45,822 bases of DNA from Devosia sp. 66-14 (GTDB lineage: Bacteria; Pseudomonadota; Alphaproteobacteria; Rhizobiales; Devosiaceae): contig MKVB01000006.1 of assembly GCA_001899085.1 (NCBI GenBank), forward strand, positions 53,700 to 99,521. Direction: 5' to 3'. A program made the position numbers and the translations under genes. The notes beneath the pieces are model-generated. The model was not told the DNA's origin, did not search any database, and saw only the letters and a program-made list of their open reading frames with translations. This document shows, piece after piece, positions 8,378-16,596 of the stretch (positions within the stretch are counted from its first letter, which is position 1; each line of letters begins with the position of its first letter).

Positions 8378-9405
8378 AGCTCGGCCAGCTTCCTGCGCCG
8401 CACCAGCGCAATGAAGAATGGCGCGCCCAGCGCCGCGGTAACGATGCCGACCTGCAGCTCGCCCGGCGGCACGATGATGCGGCCGATAATGTCGGCGCCG
8501 AGCAGCAGGATGGGCGCCAGCAGCATCGAATATGGCAGGATCCAGCGATAGTTCGGGCCGGTGAAGGCGCGGGCGAGATGCGGCACGGTGAGCCCGACAA
8601 AGGCGATCGGCCCGGCGGCGGCAGTGGCGGCGCCGGCAAGGATCACCGCAGCAAAGCCGACCATGGCGCGACCGCGCTGCACCTTGAGGCCGAGACCGCG
8701 CGCAACGTCATCGCCCAGCGCCAGCCCGTCGAGGATGCGCGAGGTGAGCAGCGCCAGCACGATACCGGCGAGGATGAAGGGGGCGACCTGCAGCAGGATA
8801 TCGGTGGTCCGGCCGGTGAGCGCGCCAACCTGCCAGAAGCGGATCTGGTCGAGGGTTTCGACATTGGTGATGAGGATGGCTGATGTGACCGAGGTCAGCG
8901 CCGCGGTGACCGCCGCACCGGCAAGGGCCAGCTTCACCGGGGTCGCGCCTTCGCGGCCGAGCGAAGCAACGAGGTAGACCACCAGCATCGCCACCCCTGC
9001 CCCCAGGAAGGCGAGCCAGACATAGCCCGAAAGCTGGGTGATGCCGAAGACCGAGATGCCCAGCACCACGCAGAGCGTCGCGCCGGCATTGATGCCGAGG
9101 ATGCCCGGATCGGCCAGCGGGTTGCGCGTGGCGCCCTGCAGGATCGCGCCCGAGAGCCCGAGCGCCGCACCGACCAGCAGGCCGACCAGGGTGCGCGGCA
9201 GGCGGAGATCGAGGATGATCTTGTGGTTGGTCTGCGTCGGGTCGAACGCCGTCAGAGCATTCCAGATGTCGGCAAGCGCGATCGGTCGAGCGCCGACGGT
9301 GATCGACAGCACCAGCACGAGGCAGAGCGCGAGCGCCAGCAGCACGAAGCCGCCGGCGCGTGCCGCGGGCGCCAACCCGGTCGCCGATGCCGCGCGCGCC
9401 GCCAT
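8374..9405 (-). CDS. iron-chelate ABC transporter permease (FecCD family)
   Basis: Partner permease of 343 aa with the same BtuC-like fold. Visible motifs are LDLRLPRTLVGLLVGAALG, then ATRNPLADPGILGINAGA and GPIAFVGLTVPHLARAF. The start ATG follows the stop codon of the binding-protein gene directly (TAA then ATG), and the end overlaps the next permease, so the cassette is translationally coupled. With two different FecCD subunits the transporter is a heterodimer type, as for FepDG or FecCD. Confidence 0.95.
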   Translation of the reverse strand: MAARAASATGLAPAARAGGFVLLALALCLVLVLSITVGARPIALADIWNALTAFDPTQTNHKIILDLRLPRTLVGLLVGAALGLSGAILQGATRNPLADPGILGINAGATLCVVLGISVFGITQLSGYVWLAFLGAGVAMLVVYLVASLGREGATPVKLALAGAAVTAALTSVTSAILITNVETLDQIRFWQVGALTGRTTDILLQVAPFILAGIVLALLTSRILDGLALGDDVARGLGLKVQRGRAMVGFAAVILAGAATAAAGPIAFVGLTVPHLARAFTGPNYRWILPYSMLLAPILLLGADIIGRIIVPPGELQVGIVTAALGAPFFIALVRRRKLAEL

Positions 9406-10362
9406 TTATTCGGTGCTGAGGTCCTGGTCGGCCGCGTCGATCGCCGCCGTCAGCTTGTCGAGGGCGCCGGCATAGGCCGCATAGTTGCGCAGCCAGTACG
9501 CCGGCCAGTCGGTCACCTGCCCCGCCGCCGCGGCCTTCAGCGTGGTCCAGGTCGGCTGCGCCAGAGCGGTCTGCATGGTGGATTTCTGGCGGTTGTCGAC
9601 GAGGATCAGATCGGGCTGATACTTGTCGGCATTCTCCCAGCTCAACGTCTCCCAGTAGCCGCGATCGTCGGCGATCTCCGGGTCGACCAGCTTCAGCCCC
9701 CACGAGGCGAAATCCAGCAATTCTGAAGATGCCTTGGTTGCGGCCACGTAGAGCCCGTCGGTGCCGGCCCAGACCGGCTCGGCCACGAGGTTCGGTTTGG
9801 CGGCAACGGCGGCCTTGAACTTCGTCAGCGATGCTTCGAAGGCCGCCTTGTCGGCGACAACCTGCGGCGCGGCCAGATCGGCGCCCAGGCTCGCCGCCAG
9901 CCTCTCATAGTCCTCGATCAGCGTGACGATCGAGCTGCCCTGGACCGGGCCGGTAACCGGCGCCAACGGCTTCAGCGCCACGCTGACGTCCTTGCCGCCG
10001 CTCCAGTTGTTCTCCAGCGGCCACCATTCGGCGACGATCAGGTCCGGCTTCAATGCCGCAGCCTTTTCGACGCTGACCTCACCCCAAGCCTCGCCGATGA
10101 TCTCGATGCCGGTGAGGTCGAGCCCTTCGAGCGCCTTGGCGTCGGCGATGGCACTGTCGGCATAGATGCCGACGGGGCGGATACCGAGCGGAATGAGGCC
10201 GGCTGCAGCGTCCTGGCTGGCGATGATGCGGGTCGGCACGTGGTCCAGCGTCACGGTGGCGCCCGAGCCGTCGACGTAGCTCCAGGCCTGCGCAAAAGCA
10301 GCACCCGGCACCGAAAACAGGAGCGTCGCAAAGGCGGTCTCGGCGAGCGTCTTGAGGGACAT
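9406..10362 (-). CDS. iron-chelate ABC transporter substrate-binding protein
   Basis: Periplasmic binding protein of the FecB/FhuD type, 318 aa from ATG 10362. This start gives a clean Sec signal peptide (MSLKTLAETAFATLLFSVPG, cleavage near AFAQA). A TTG at 10425 would add 21 residues ahead of the signal and is less likely. The mature protein contains VTLDHVPTRIIASQDAAAG, LGIRPVGIYAD, ALKPDLIVAEWW and LILVDNRQ, the usual class III binding-protein pattern. It is first in the operon, followed with no gap by two permeases and an ATPase. An iron-type box lies about 50-70 nt upstream. Confidence 0.93.
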   Translation of the reverse strand: MSLKTLAETAFATLLFSVPGAAFAQAWSYVDGSGATVTLDHVPTRIIASQDAAAGLIPLGIRPVGIYADSAIADAKALEGLDLTGIEIIGEAWGEVSVEKAAALKPDLIVAEWWPLENNWSGGKDVSVALKPLAPVTGPVQGSSIVTLIEDYERLAASLGADLAAPQVVADKAAFEASLTKFKAAVAAKPNLVAEPVWAGTDGLYVAATKASSELLDFASWGLKLVDPEIADDRGYWETLSWENADKYQPDLILVDNRQKSTMQTALAQPTWTTLKAAAAGQVTDWPAYWLRNYAAYAGALDKLTAAIDAADQDLSTE

Positions 10363-10412
10363 TGGTGGGACCCGGATATGTTGATTGTTCGGGTCACCTA
10401 TCAGCGCGCTAT

Positions 10413-10433
10413 GCTGATTAGTCAAGTCATGTT
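10413..10433 (-). promoter_or_regulatory. iron-responsive operator candidate upstream of the fec-type operon
   Basis: On the plus strand this is GCTGAT-N6-AGTCATGTT, containing TGA-N9-TCA at 10415-10429, the consensus of the rhizobial iron-responsive (IRO) box bound by RirA; parts also resemble a Fur site. The same GCTGAT-N6-AGTCATGTT pattern occurs at 22252-22272 before a second iron-binding-protein unit. It is 51-71 nt upstream of ATG 10362. The core match is seen; the identity of the regulator is inference. Confidence 0.6.
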
Positions 10434-10510
10434 TCAGCCGCGCCGGCGTGGGTCATGCGGGTTTCACCAATCGGTGCTATGGTTTAGCTGCCAACACGCG
10501 AGACCGGGAC

Positions 10511-10882
10511 GTGATCGAACTGCCGCCGGCCATCGAAGAGTACTGGTACGCTTTCGACTGGGACGTCGAAGCGCTGTGGGCGCTGGACCTGCCGGTCGAG
10601 CCGTTCCCGATCGACAAATTGCTCTGGCACCTCGATGTGCCCTTGTGGGAGCTCGACGGGCATCGCTATGCGCTGACCCCGCGCCAGGTGCTGCGCTCCC
10701 CCTATCGCTACGACAGGGAATATCGGCGAGTGCGAGCCGCAAGCCTGCTGTTCCCGATCGAAATCACCCGGCTGAAGGGCCGCTGGCTGATCCTTGACGG
10801 CGTGCACCGGATGACGCGGGCACATGAGGACGGACACGAGGAGATCTTCGTGCGCAAGGTACCGCGCAAGCTGATCAGATAG
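10511..10882 (+). CDS. small ParB/Srx-like domain protein, function unknown
   Basis: Protein of 123 aa from GTG 10511; an in-frame GTG at 10448 would add 21 residues. The C-terminal half contains LFPIEITRLKGRWLILDGVHR followed by MTRAHEDGHEEIFVRKVP, which resembles the DG-x-HR motif of ParB/sulfiredoxin-fold domains that bind nucleotide. The N-terminal half is rich in Trp and acidic residues (EEYWYAFDWDVEALWALDLP) and I do not recognise it. It diverges from the iron transporter operon and shares its regulatory region, so it could be iron-controlled. No helix-turn-helix is present, so it is not a partitioning ParB. The start is uncertain. Confidence 0.65.
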   Translation: MIELPPAIEEYWYAFDWDVEALWALDLPVEPFPIDKLLWHLDVPLWELDGHRYALTPRQVLRSPYRYDREYRRVRAASLLFPIEITRLKGRWLILDGVHRMTRAHEDGHEEIFVRKVPRKLIR

Positions 10883-10906
10883 CGGGTTGAGGCCGGCGTG
10901 CCCGCC

Positions 10907-11158
10907 TTAACTCGCCACCCGATACGGGCTGAACGAGCGGCCATTGTCGGAAAGGCTCGACCAGACGACCCAATAGCGGCCCTGCTCGTCGGGCACCAGA
11001 ACTTCAGCCTCACGACCGCTATGGGCCTGGAAGCGCGCCAGCGACTGGGCCTCGAGGGCGGCGTTGGAGCGGGATGCGAACGGGCCGTGCGCCTTGCCCT
11101 CGAAATCGACCCACCAGTTGTCGCGGCTCTGAATCACGAGGTAGAGCGCCTTGGCCAT
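10907..11158 (-). CDS. small conserved protein, unknown function
   Basis: An 83-aa soluble protein with a compact pattern: YLVIQSRDNWWVDFEGKAHG, then PFASRSNAALEAQSLARFQA, then EVLVPDEQGRYWVVWSS. The alternation of a Trp-rich strand, GPF turn, helix and final strand resembles DUF2188-like small domains, though I cannot assign it firmly. It converges on the ParB-like gene with 24 nt between stops. The start ATG has only a weak GGTGA upstream. Function unknown. Confidence 0.65.
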   Translation of the reverse strand: MAKALYLVIQSRDNWWVDFEGKAHGPFASRSNAALEAQSLARFQAHSGREAEVLVPDEQGRYWVVWSSLSDNGRSFSPYRVAS

Positions 11159-11499
11159 CTAGAGGTCACCCCTGTTGCTCACGAAACCGTTATCACCGAT
11201 TCTGGTGGCGTCCCGTCATCTGGAATGAGTTTCGCACAAGTGCGTAGTCCGGACGAGGCCACCCAGCTTCGCAGATTATGCAAAGATGCGCTCAAATTGC
11301 GCGAATTCAAGCTTAGGCGCGTCGAACGCGCCATCTGAGCTTGCCGCTGCCGCCGCCGAACACTTACCGGGCGCAGCTAACCGGCCTGCGCTGAGCCGCA
11401 ACTGCCCAGCGCCTTACATTGCTGTGGCCATCTGCCCAAGTATTGAGCAGCGTGACGCCGAGACTGGCGCGGCATGCGGCGGCATGCATGATACCGGAC
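11159..11499. other. gene-free stretch before the nucleoside hydrolase
   Basis: About 340 bp between the divergent small protein and the nucleoside hydrolase. Open frames running through it lack family features and ribosome sites. The 11165-11330 part is less GC-rich than the surroundings and could hold promoters for both flanking genes, but I see no clear -35/-10 pair, terminator or repeat. Confidence 0.5.
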
Positions 11500-12456
11500 A
11501 TGCAAACACTCAAAGTCATCTACGATACCGACCCCGGCGTCGACGACGCCATGGCCCTGCTGCTGCTCGCCCGCCACAAGCGGGTGGACCTGATCGGCGT
11601 CACCACGGTGTTCGGCAATGCCGACATCGCGACGACGACGCGTAATGCGCTCTACCTCAAGCAGAAGCTGGGCTTTTCGGCACCGGTGGCGCAAGGGGCG
11701 GGGGCGCCGCTGGTGGGGGAACCTGACGCCCCGCCGACCTTCGTGCACGGCCTGAACGGGCTGGGCGACATCGACCTGCCCCCGATCAGCGTCAGCGCCG
11801 ATCCACGCCCGGCGCACCAGTTGATCATCGATTTGGTGACCGCCACCCCAGGCGAGGTCACCATCATTGCCGTGGGGCGGATGACCAATCTCGAGCGCGC
11901 CATGCGCGAGGCGCCCGAAATCGTCGGACTGGTGAAGCAGATCGTCGTGATGGGCGGCGCTTTCGGCCGCAATGGCCATACCGGCAACGTCACGCCGGTG
12001 GCCGAGGCCAATATCTGGGGCGACCCGGATGCTGCCGATATCGTGTTCGGCGCCGCCTGGCCGATCGCCATTGCCGGGCTCGACGTGACGCAGGCGACGG
12101 TGATGAGCGAAACCTATGTGGCCAAACTCGCTGCCGATGCCGGCGAAGACGGGGCGTTCGTCCGCGCCATCTCGGCGTTCTACCAGAATTTTCACCGCGA
12201 AAGCGCCGGGCTCGATGGCTTCTACGTCCACGATTCGAGCGCGGTGGCGCTGGCGCTGCACCCGGAGTTCTACCAGACGGAGACCGGCGCCATCCGGGTG
12301 GTCACCGAGGGCATCGCCATCGGGCAGACCATCATCAAGCCGGATGGCCGGAACTATCCTCCGGGCGCCTGGGACGGCCGGCCGAGCCAGACGATTGCGG
12401 TCGGCGTCGATGCGGTGGCCGTGCTGAAGTTCTACCGCGAGACGCTGGTAGGGTGA
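11500..12456 (+). CDS. nucleoside hydrolase (IunH/URH family)
   Basis: Ribonucleoside N-glycosidase homologue, 318 aa. The Ca-binding N-terminal signature is YDTDPGVDDAMALLLL (residues 8-23 region); further landmarks are VTTVFGNADIATTTRNAL, VMGGAFGRNGHTGNVTPVAE (with the NxWxDP-like continuation ANIWGDPDAADIV) and the C-terminal FYVHDSSAVALALHPEF. These fit purine/pyrimidine nucleoside salvage or catabolism in the cytoplasm. ATG 11500 is chosen because the family motif begins eight residues later; in-frame ATGs lie upstream at 11488 and further. No transport genes flank it. A repeat region follows. Confidence 0.92.
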   Translation: MQTLKVIYDTDPGVDDAMALLLLARHKRVDLIGVTTVFGNADIATTTRNALYLKQKLGFSAPVAQGAGAPLVGEPDAPPTFVHGLNGLGDIDLPPISVSADPRPAHQLIIDLVTATPGEVTIIAVGRMTNLERAMREAPEIVGLVKQIVVMGGAFGRNGHTGNVTPVAEANIWGDPDAADIVFGAAWPIAIAGLDVTQATVMSETYVAKLAADAGEDGAFVRAISAFYQNFHRESAGLDGFYVHDSSAVALALHPEFYQTETGAIRVVTEGIAIGQTIIKPDGRNYPPGAWDGRPSQTIAVGVDAVAVLKFYRETLVG

Positions 12457-12499
12457 GTTCGCTTAAGCTAGTGGCTGATGGTTGCGTGCAGCAATCGTG

Positions 12500-12661
12500 G
12501 CTTTCCCCTCATCCGGCGCTACGCGCCACCTCCGGGCGAAGGCTACGCCCTCGTCCCGCGACCCGACGGGGAGAAGTATCCGGAGAGTGCAGCGGTCCCC
12601 TCTTGTTCCTCTCCCCGTTGGGGAGAAGGTGGATCGGCCGAAGGCCGAGACGGGTGAGGGG
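12500..12661. repeat. intergenic inverted repeat of the CCCCTCATCCG / GGGGAGAAGG type
   Basis: Left part begins CCCCTCATCCGGCG with a small palindrome GGCGCTACGCGCC and ends GACGGGGAGAAG. The right part begins CTCTCCCCGTTGGGGAGAAG, contains GGCCGAAGGCC, and ends GAGACGGGTGAGGGG. The outer ends are inverted copies. The element lies between the convergent nucleoside hydrolase and CFA-synthase genes. Elements of this family are dispersed in Hyphomicrobiales genomes. No coding function. Confidence 0.75.
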
Positions 12662-12689
12662 TCGCAGGCCACCGCCCGCCCCTCCAGCT

Positions 12690-13925
12690 TCAAGCCGGGC
12701 GACGGTACTGGTAGATACCGACGTCGATCGAGCCCTCGAAGAAGCCGGCTTCGCAATAGCTCAGGTAGTAGACCCACTTGCGACGGAATTCCTCGGTGTA
12801 GCCGAGCTTCTTGATATCGTTCCAGCGATCGAGGAAGCGCTCGCGCCACAGCTTCAGCGTCCTGGCGTAGCTCAGGCGGAAGGTCTCGACATTCTCGAGG
12901 ATGAGCCCGACCTTGTCGCCCTGCTCCTTCATCGCCGTCTTGGTCAGCAGCATGCCGCCCGGAAAGATGAAGCGCTGGATGAAATCGGGCCGTGCCCGGT
13001 AGTCGGCAAAGTCCCGCTCGCCAATGGTGATCGCCTGGATCGACGCTGTGCCGCCCGGCTTCAGGCGGTCGTGCACAGTCTGGAAGTAGCTCGGCCAGTG
13101 CTCCTCGCCCACCGCCTCGATCATCTCGATGGACGCGACATGGTCGAACGCCCCGCGCGTATCGCGATAATCCTCGAAGTGCATGGTGGCGAGCTTGTCG
13201 AGCCCCTGTCGCGCGAGGCGCTCATTGGCGTATTTCAGCTGTTCGGCCGACAGCGTGATGCCGTAGACCTCGGCGCCGAAATCCTTGGCGGCGGTCTCGG
13301 CGAAACCGCCCCAGCCACAGCCGATCTCGAGCACGCGATGCCCGGCTTCGACGCCCGCCATCTCGGCGACGCGGCGGTACTTGGTGTGCTGCGCTTCGGT
13401 GAGCGACTGGTCGTCGGAGGTAAAGAGGGCCGAAGAATAGGTCATCGAAGGGTCGAGCCACTCGGCATAGAAGTCATTGCCGAGGTCGTAATGCTCGGAG
13501 ATGTTCTTCTTGGACCCCTCCTTCGAGTTGTGGCGGCTCAGGTGGTAGGTGATGTCCTGGGCGGCGCGCCCATACCAGGAGTTTTCGCCGCTATCGAGCA
13601 CGTCGCGGTTCTGCAGGAAATAGCGGAACAGCATGGTGAGATCTTCGATCTCGACGTCGCCATCGATATAGGCCTGGGCGAAGCCGACAGTGCCGCGCTG
13701 CAGCGTCTTCTGCAGCACCTTGAAGTTGCGCAGCGTCAGGTGCGCATGCACTCCCGTCGCTGGATCACCGAAGGTGCGCACCCGGCCGTTGGGGAAGGTG
13801 ACGCTGACGGCACCGTGCTTGGGACGGCCGATCAGCCGCTTTCCGACAAAGGCAGCAATAGTCGAGAGCAGATGGGTCCACGGCGTGGGCGACGCTGCCC
13901 TCGTTTCAACCGCAAGCTTATCCAT
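12690..13925 (-). CDS. cfa: cyclopropane-fatty-acyl-phospholipid synthase family methyltransferase
   Basis: SAM-dependent enzyme, 411 aa, predicted to methylenate double bonds of membrane phospholipid acyl chains. An N-terminal region (LTLRNFKVLQKTLQRGTVGF) precedes the substrate region NISEHYDLGNDFYAEWLDPS with the MTYSSALF segment. The SAM-binding glycine loop is VLEIGCGWGGFAE (residues 198-210), followed by VYGITLSAEQLKYA and FDHVASIEMIEAVGEEHWP. FIQRFIFPGGMLLT is typical of CFA synthases. Start ATG 13925 is taken over a longer upstream reading that adds a poorly conserved stretch. The gene stands alone, just downstream of recJ on the same strand. Confidence 0.9.
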   Translation of the reverse strand: MDKLAVETRAASPTPWTHLLSTIAAFVGKRLIGRPKHGAVSVTFPNGRVRTFGDPATGVHAHLTLRNFKVLQKTLQRGTVGFAQAYIDGDVEIEDLTMLFRYFLQNRDVLDSGENSWYGRAAQDITYHLSRHNSKEGSKKNISEHYDLGNDFYAEWLDPSMTYSSALFTSDDQSLTEAQHTKYRRVAEMAGVEAGHRVLEIGCGWGGFAETAAKDFGAEVYGITLSAEQLKYANERLARQGLDKLATMHFEDYRDTRGAFDHVASIEMIEAVGEEHWPSYFQTVHDRLKPGGTASIQAITIGERDFADYRARPDFIQRFIFPGGMLLTKTAMKEQGDKVGLILENVETFRLSYARTLKLWRERFLDRWNDIKKLGYTEEFRRKWVYYLSYCEAGFFEGSIDVGIYQYRRPA

Positions 13926-14076
13926 GACGCAACATTCCAGAACTACCGGTCCGCTCCGCCGAGCGGCCAAACCAGCGCCGTAGCGGGGCCGCAGTGGCGC
14001 GGCCGGGCAACGGGGCTCCCCGTGAATTAGGGCAGCACTTTAGTCGTCATAAGTGGATATGCAAGCAGGACTTTCA

Positions 14077-14101
14077 AGCTGCAAGCGGTGCAGTTGCAGC
14101 T
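14077..14101 (-). terminator. stem-loop at the recJ stop codon
   Basis: A perfect 8-bp stem (AGCTGCAA / TTGCAGCT) with a 9-nt loop touches the recJ stop codon. Only a short TT follows on the minus strand, so it is a weak terminator or an mRNA-end hairpin. Confidence 0.35.
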
Positions 14102-15897
14102 CAGCGGCCACCGGGCCTGGCCGCGTCCAGCAGGCGGAACTGCACCTCTTCTCGGCCTTGCCAATGGTCGATCGACAGCGTTCCGGCCAGGTGCAGCGGC
14201 GTGTCGTTACCGGCGCTCAGCAGGGCTTCGCCGAGCGCCGTAGTGGCGGCCCGGAAGGCGATGGCCTTGAGTCGCGCGCCGTCATCGGCCGTCAGGGTGA
14301 ACTTCACGTGCCCGCCGGTGCCGACGATCTCGGCGAAGCGCGCCTTGTGCGCCGGAAAGGCGAATACCGGCTGCGGGCTGCCGGCGCCGAATGGCCCTGC
14401 CCGCTCGATCTCGTGCACGAATTGCGGATTGGCGCCACGGGCTGTCATCGCCGCGTCGATCTCGAGCGCAGTGAGCGCCCTTGCCTCGCTGACGCTGCGG
14501 CCGAGGCGATCGGTGATGTGGGCACGGAACGCCCCCAGCTGTCCCGATTTCAGCGTCACGCCCGCGGCCATGGCATGACCGCCTCCCTTGACGGCCAAGC
14601 CCAGCTCAACCGCCTCGATCACTGCCCTGCCCAGATCGACGCCCGGCATCGAGCGCCCCGAACCGGTGCCTGTGCCATCCGGGGCGAGCGCAATGGCGAA
14701 GGTCGGGCGTTCGAACCGCTCGCGCAGCCGGGCGGCGATCAGGCCAACCACGCCGGGGTGCCAGTTGGCGGAAGCCAGAACCAGCACCGGCGGGCCCTCG
14801 CCGCCGCCGATCTCGGCTTCGGCGGCGCGGGCCGCTTCCTCCACGGCTTCGACCTCGATGCGCTGGCGTTCGCTGTTGAGCTCGTTGAGCTGCGCGGCGA
14901 TCATCAGCGCCTGCTGCTCGTCGTCGAGCGACAGCAGCCGCGTGCCGAGCGCCGCGTCGCCGATGCGGCCACCGGCATTGATGCGCGGCCCGATCAGGTA
15001 ACCGAGGTGATACGCATTGAGCGGGCCGGAGAGCCGCGCCGCCAGGGCCAGCGCACCGATCCCGCGGTTGGAACCGGTGCGCGCCACCTCGAGGCCGCGC
15101 GCCACGAAGGCGCGGTTGAGGCCCTTGAGCGGCACCACATCGCAGACCGTCGCCAGCGCCACGAGGTCGATCATGGTCATCAGGTTGGGCAGGCCGGTAT
15201 CGCCGCGCTGCTTGAGCAGCCGGTTGGTCGCCACCAGCACCATGAAGGTGACGCCGGCGGCGCACAGATAGCCGAGCCCGGAGATGTCGTCGGGGCGGTT
15301 GGGGTTGACCAGCGCATTGGCGGGCGGCAGTTCGGCATCGGAAAGATGATGGTCGATCACCAGGACGTCGAGGCCACGCTGGCGCGCGTGGGCGATCGGG
15401 CCATCGCTGGTGGTGCCGCAGTCGAGGGTGATCAGCAGCCGCGCGCCGCCGTCGACCAGCTTGTCGATGGCGGTGGTGTTGGGCCCATAGCCCTCGAAGA
15501 TGCGGTCGGGGATATGCACCTGCGGGTCGAGCCCGAAATGCCTGAGGTACCGCGCCATCAGCGCGCAGGAGCAGGCGCCGTCGACGTCATAGTCGCCGAA
15601 CAGCGCCACCGGCTCGTTGTCGGTGATGGCCCTGGCCAGCCGCTCGGCCAGGGCATCCATGCCCGCCAGGGTCGAGGGATCCGGCATCAGCTCGCGGATG
15701 GTGGGCTGCAGGTAGGTTTGGGCCGCATCGACACCGACGCCGCGCCCGGCAACGATGCGGGCGAGGATTTCGGAGAGATCGGTGCGCTGGCCGATGGCGG
15801 CCGCGGTGCGCGCCGCCGCTGGGTCGAGCCGATCCACCCAGGCGCGGCCCAAGGCGGATTTCGATACGTCGAGGAAATTGGGGCGCGGCTCGTCCAT
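14101..15897 (-). CDS. recJ: single-stranded-DNA-specific exonuclease RecJ
   Basis: 5'-3' single-strand DNA exonuclease used in recombinational and mismatch repair, 598 aa. DHH-superfamily motifs are intact: DYDVDGACS (residues 102-110), LDCGT (158-162), IDHHLSD (181-187) and the DHHA1-side motif RINAGGRIGDAALGTRL, followed by GGHAMAAG (the GGHxxAAG motif). The C-terminal OB-like domain ends the protein. Neighbours are a cupin gene upstream and CFA synthase downstream. In many Hyphomicrobiales glpX and recJ are adjacent; here they are separated by a cupin and a Tim44-like gene. Confidence 0.95.
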   Translation of the reverse strand: MDEPRPNFLDVSKSALGRAWVDRLDPAAARTAAAIGQRTDLSEILARIVAGRGVGVDAAQTYLQPTIRELMPDPSTLAGMDALAERLARAITDNEPVALFGDYDVDGACSCALMARYLRHFGLDPQVHIPDRIFEGYGPNTTAIDKLVDGGARLLITLDCGTTSDGPIAHARQRGLDVLVIDHHLSDAELPPANALVNPNRPDDISGLGYLCAAGVTFMVLVATNRLLKQRGDTGLPNLMTMIDLVALATVCDVVPLKGLNRAFVARGLEVARTGSNRGIGALALAARLSGPLNAYHLGYLIGPRINAGGRIGDAALGTRLLSLDDEQQALMIAAQLNELNSERQRIEVEAVEEAARAAEAEIGGGEGPPVLVLASANWHPGVVGLIAARLRERFERPTFAIALAPDGTGTGSGRSMPGVDLGRAVIEAVELGLAVKGGGHAMAAGVTLKSGQLGAFRAHITDRLGRSVSEARALTALEIDAAMTARGANPQFVHEIERAGPFGAGSPQPVFAFPAHKARFAEIVGTGGHVKFTLTADDGARLKAIAFRAATTALGEALLSAGNDTPLHLAGTLSIDHWQGREEVQFRLLDAARPGGR

Positions 15898-15960
15898 TGC
15901 CCGCGAGGTAAGCAGAAAGCCACCGATAGTCGAGAGCGAGACGGCGTTTTCCCGCCGGGA

Positions 15961-16428
15961 TCAGGGCGGCAGTGGCGGCCCGACCACCTGCATGCCGTGC
16001 TTGAGGCTCAGCTCCCTGAACGCCTCGGAGGTCGGATCGACCATCTGGGTCGCGAAGAACGCTTCCATCCTGCCGGCCGGAATGAAGGTGACCATCATCC
16101 GCGCCGTCTCGGTGACGTTGCGGAAAGCGTGCGGAATGCCGCGCGGACCAAGGATCGAGTCGCCGGGGCCAAGCTCGTAGGCCTCGTCGCCGACCTGAAA
16201 GCGGAACCGTCCCTCCAGCACCTGGAACCACTCATCCTGCTCGAAATGCAGGTGCAATGGCGGGCCACCGGGCTTGAAGCGCCAGGTATCGTAGGCACAG
16301 AGCGCGCCGGCGGTATCGCTGCCGGAAATCTTGCAGTCGAAGCGGCCGTTGAGAAAGTTGAGCGGAGCGGCGTGTCGGTCCTCGCCCGATCGGACGACGA
16401 ACGCTGAGGGCTTATTCTCGGTGACCAT
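15961..16428 (-). CDS. cupin-domain protein
   Basis: Single-domain cupin of 155 aa from ATG 16428 (MVTENKPSAFVVRSG). Cupin motif 1 is PPLHLHFEQDEWFQVLEG with two His and a Glu as metal ligands; motif 2 is GPGDSILGPRGIPHAFRN with the last His ligand. A metal-dependent dioxygenase, isomerase or sensor role is possible; nothing identifies the substrate. A longer reading from 16470 adds 14 unremarkable residues. It stands 63 nt upstream of recJ on the same strand. Confidence 0.87.
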   Translation of the reverse strand: MVTENKPSAFVVRSGEDRHAAPLNFLNGRFDCKISGSDTAGALCAYDTWRFKPGGPPLHLHFEQDEWFQVLEGRFRFQVGDEAYELGPGDSILGPRGIPHAFRNVTETARMMVTFIPAGRMEAFFATQMVDPTSEAFRELSLKHGMQVVGPPLPP

Positions 16429-16596
16429 GCGACTGCCTCGTCGATACCGGAATGCCAGCGGACTATCCACCTGAGCCGAGAACTGGTCAAGCGGAGCCCG
16501 AGCCGATGAAAATCGGACAGGCGAGAGGCGAAAGCTCTAGCGCTGGGCGGCGATGCCCCCCATATCTGCCGCATCGTTTTTACATGGGGAACCACA

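Noticed and set aside
10448-10882. Partition protein ParB
   Set aside because: Too short, no HTH, no parA nearby; only the DG-x-HR region is similar.
14053-16407. 784-codon open frame on the plus strand opposite recJ and the cupin gene
   Set aside because: It is a GC-rich antisense shadow; the composition (many Arg, Gly, Ala, His) matches no family, while recJ on the other strand has intact motifs.
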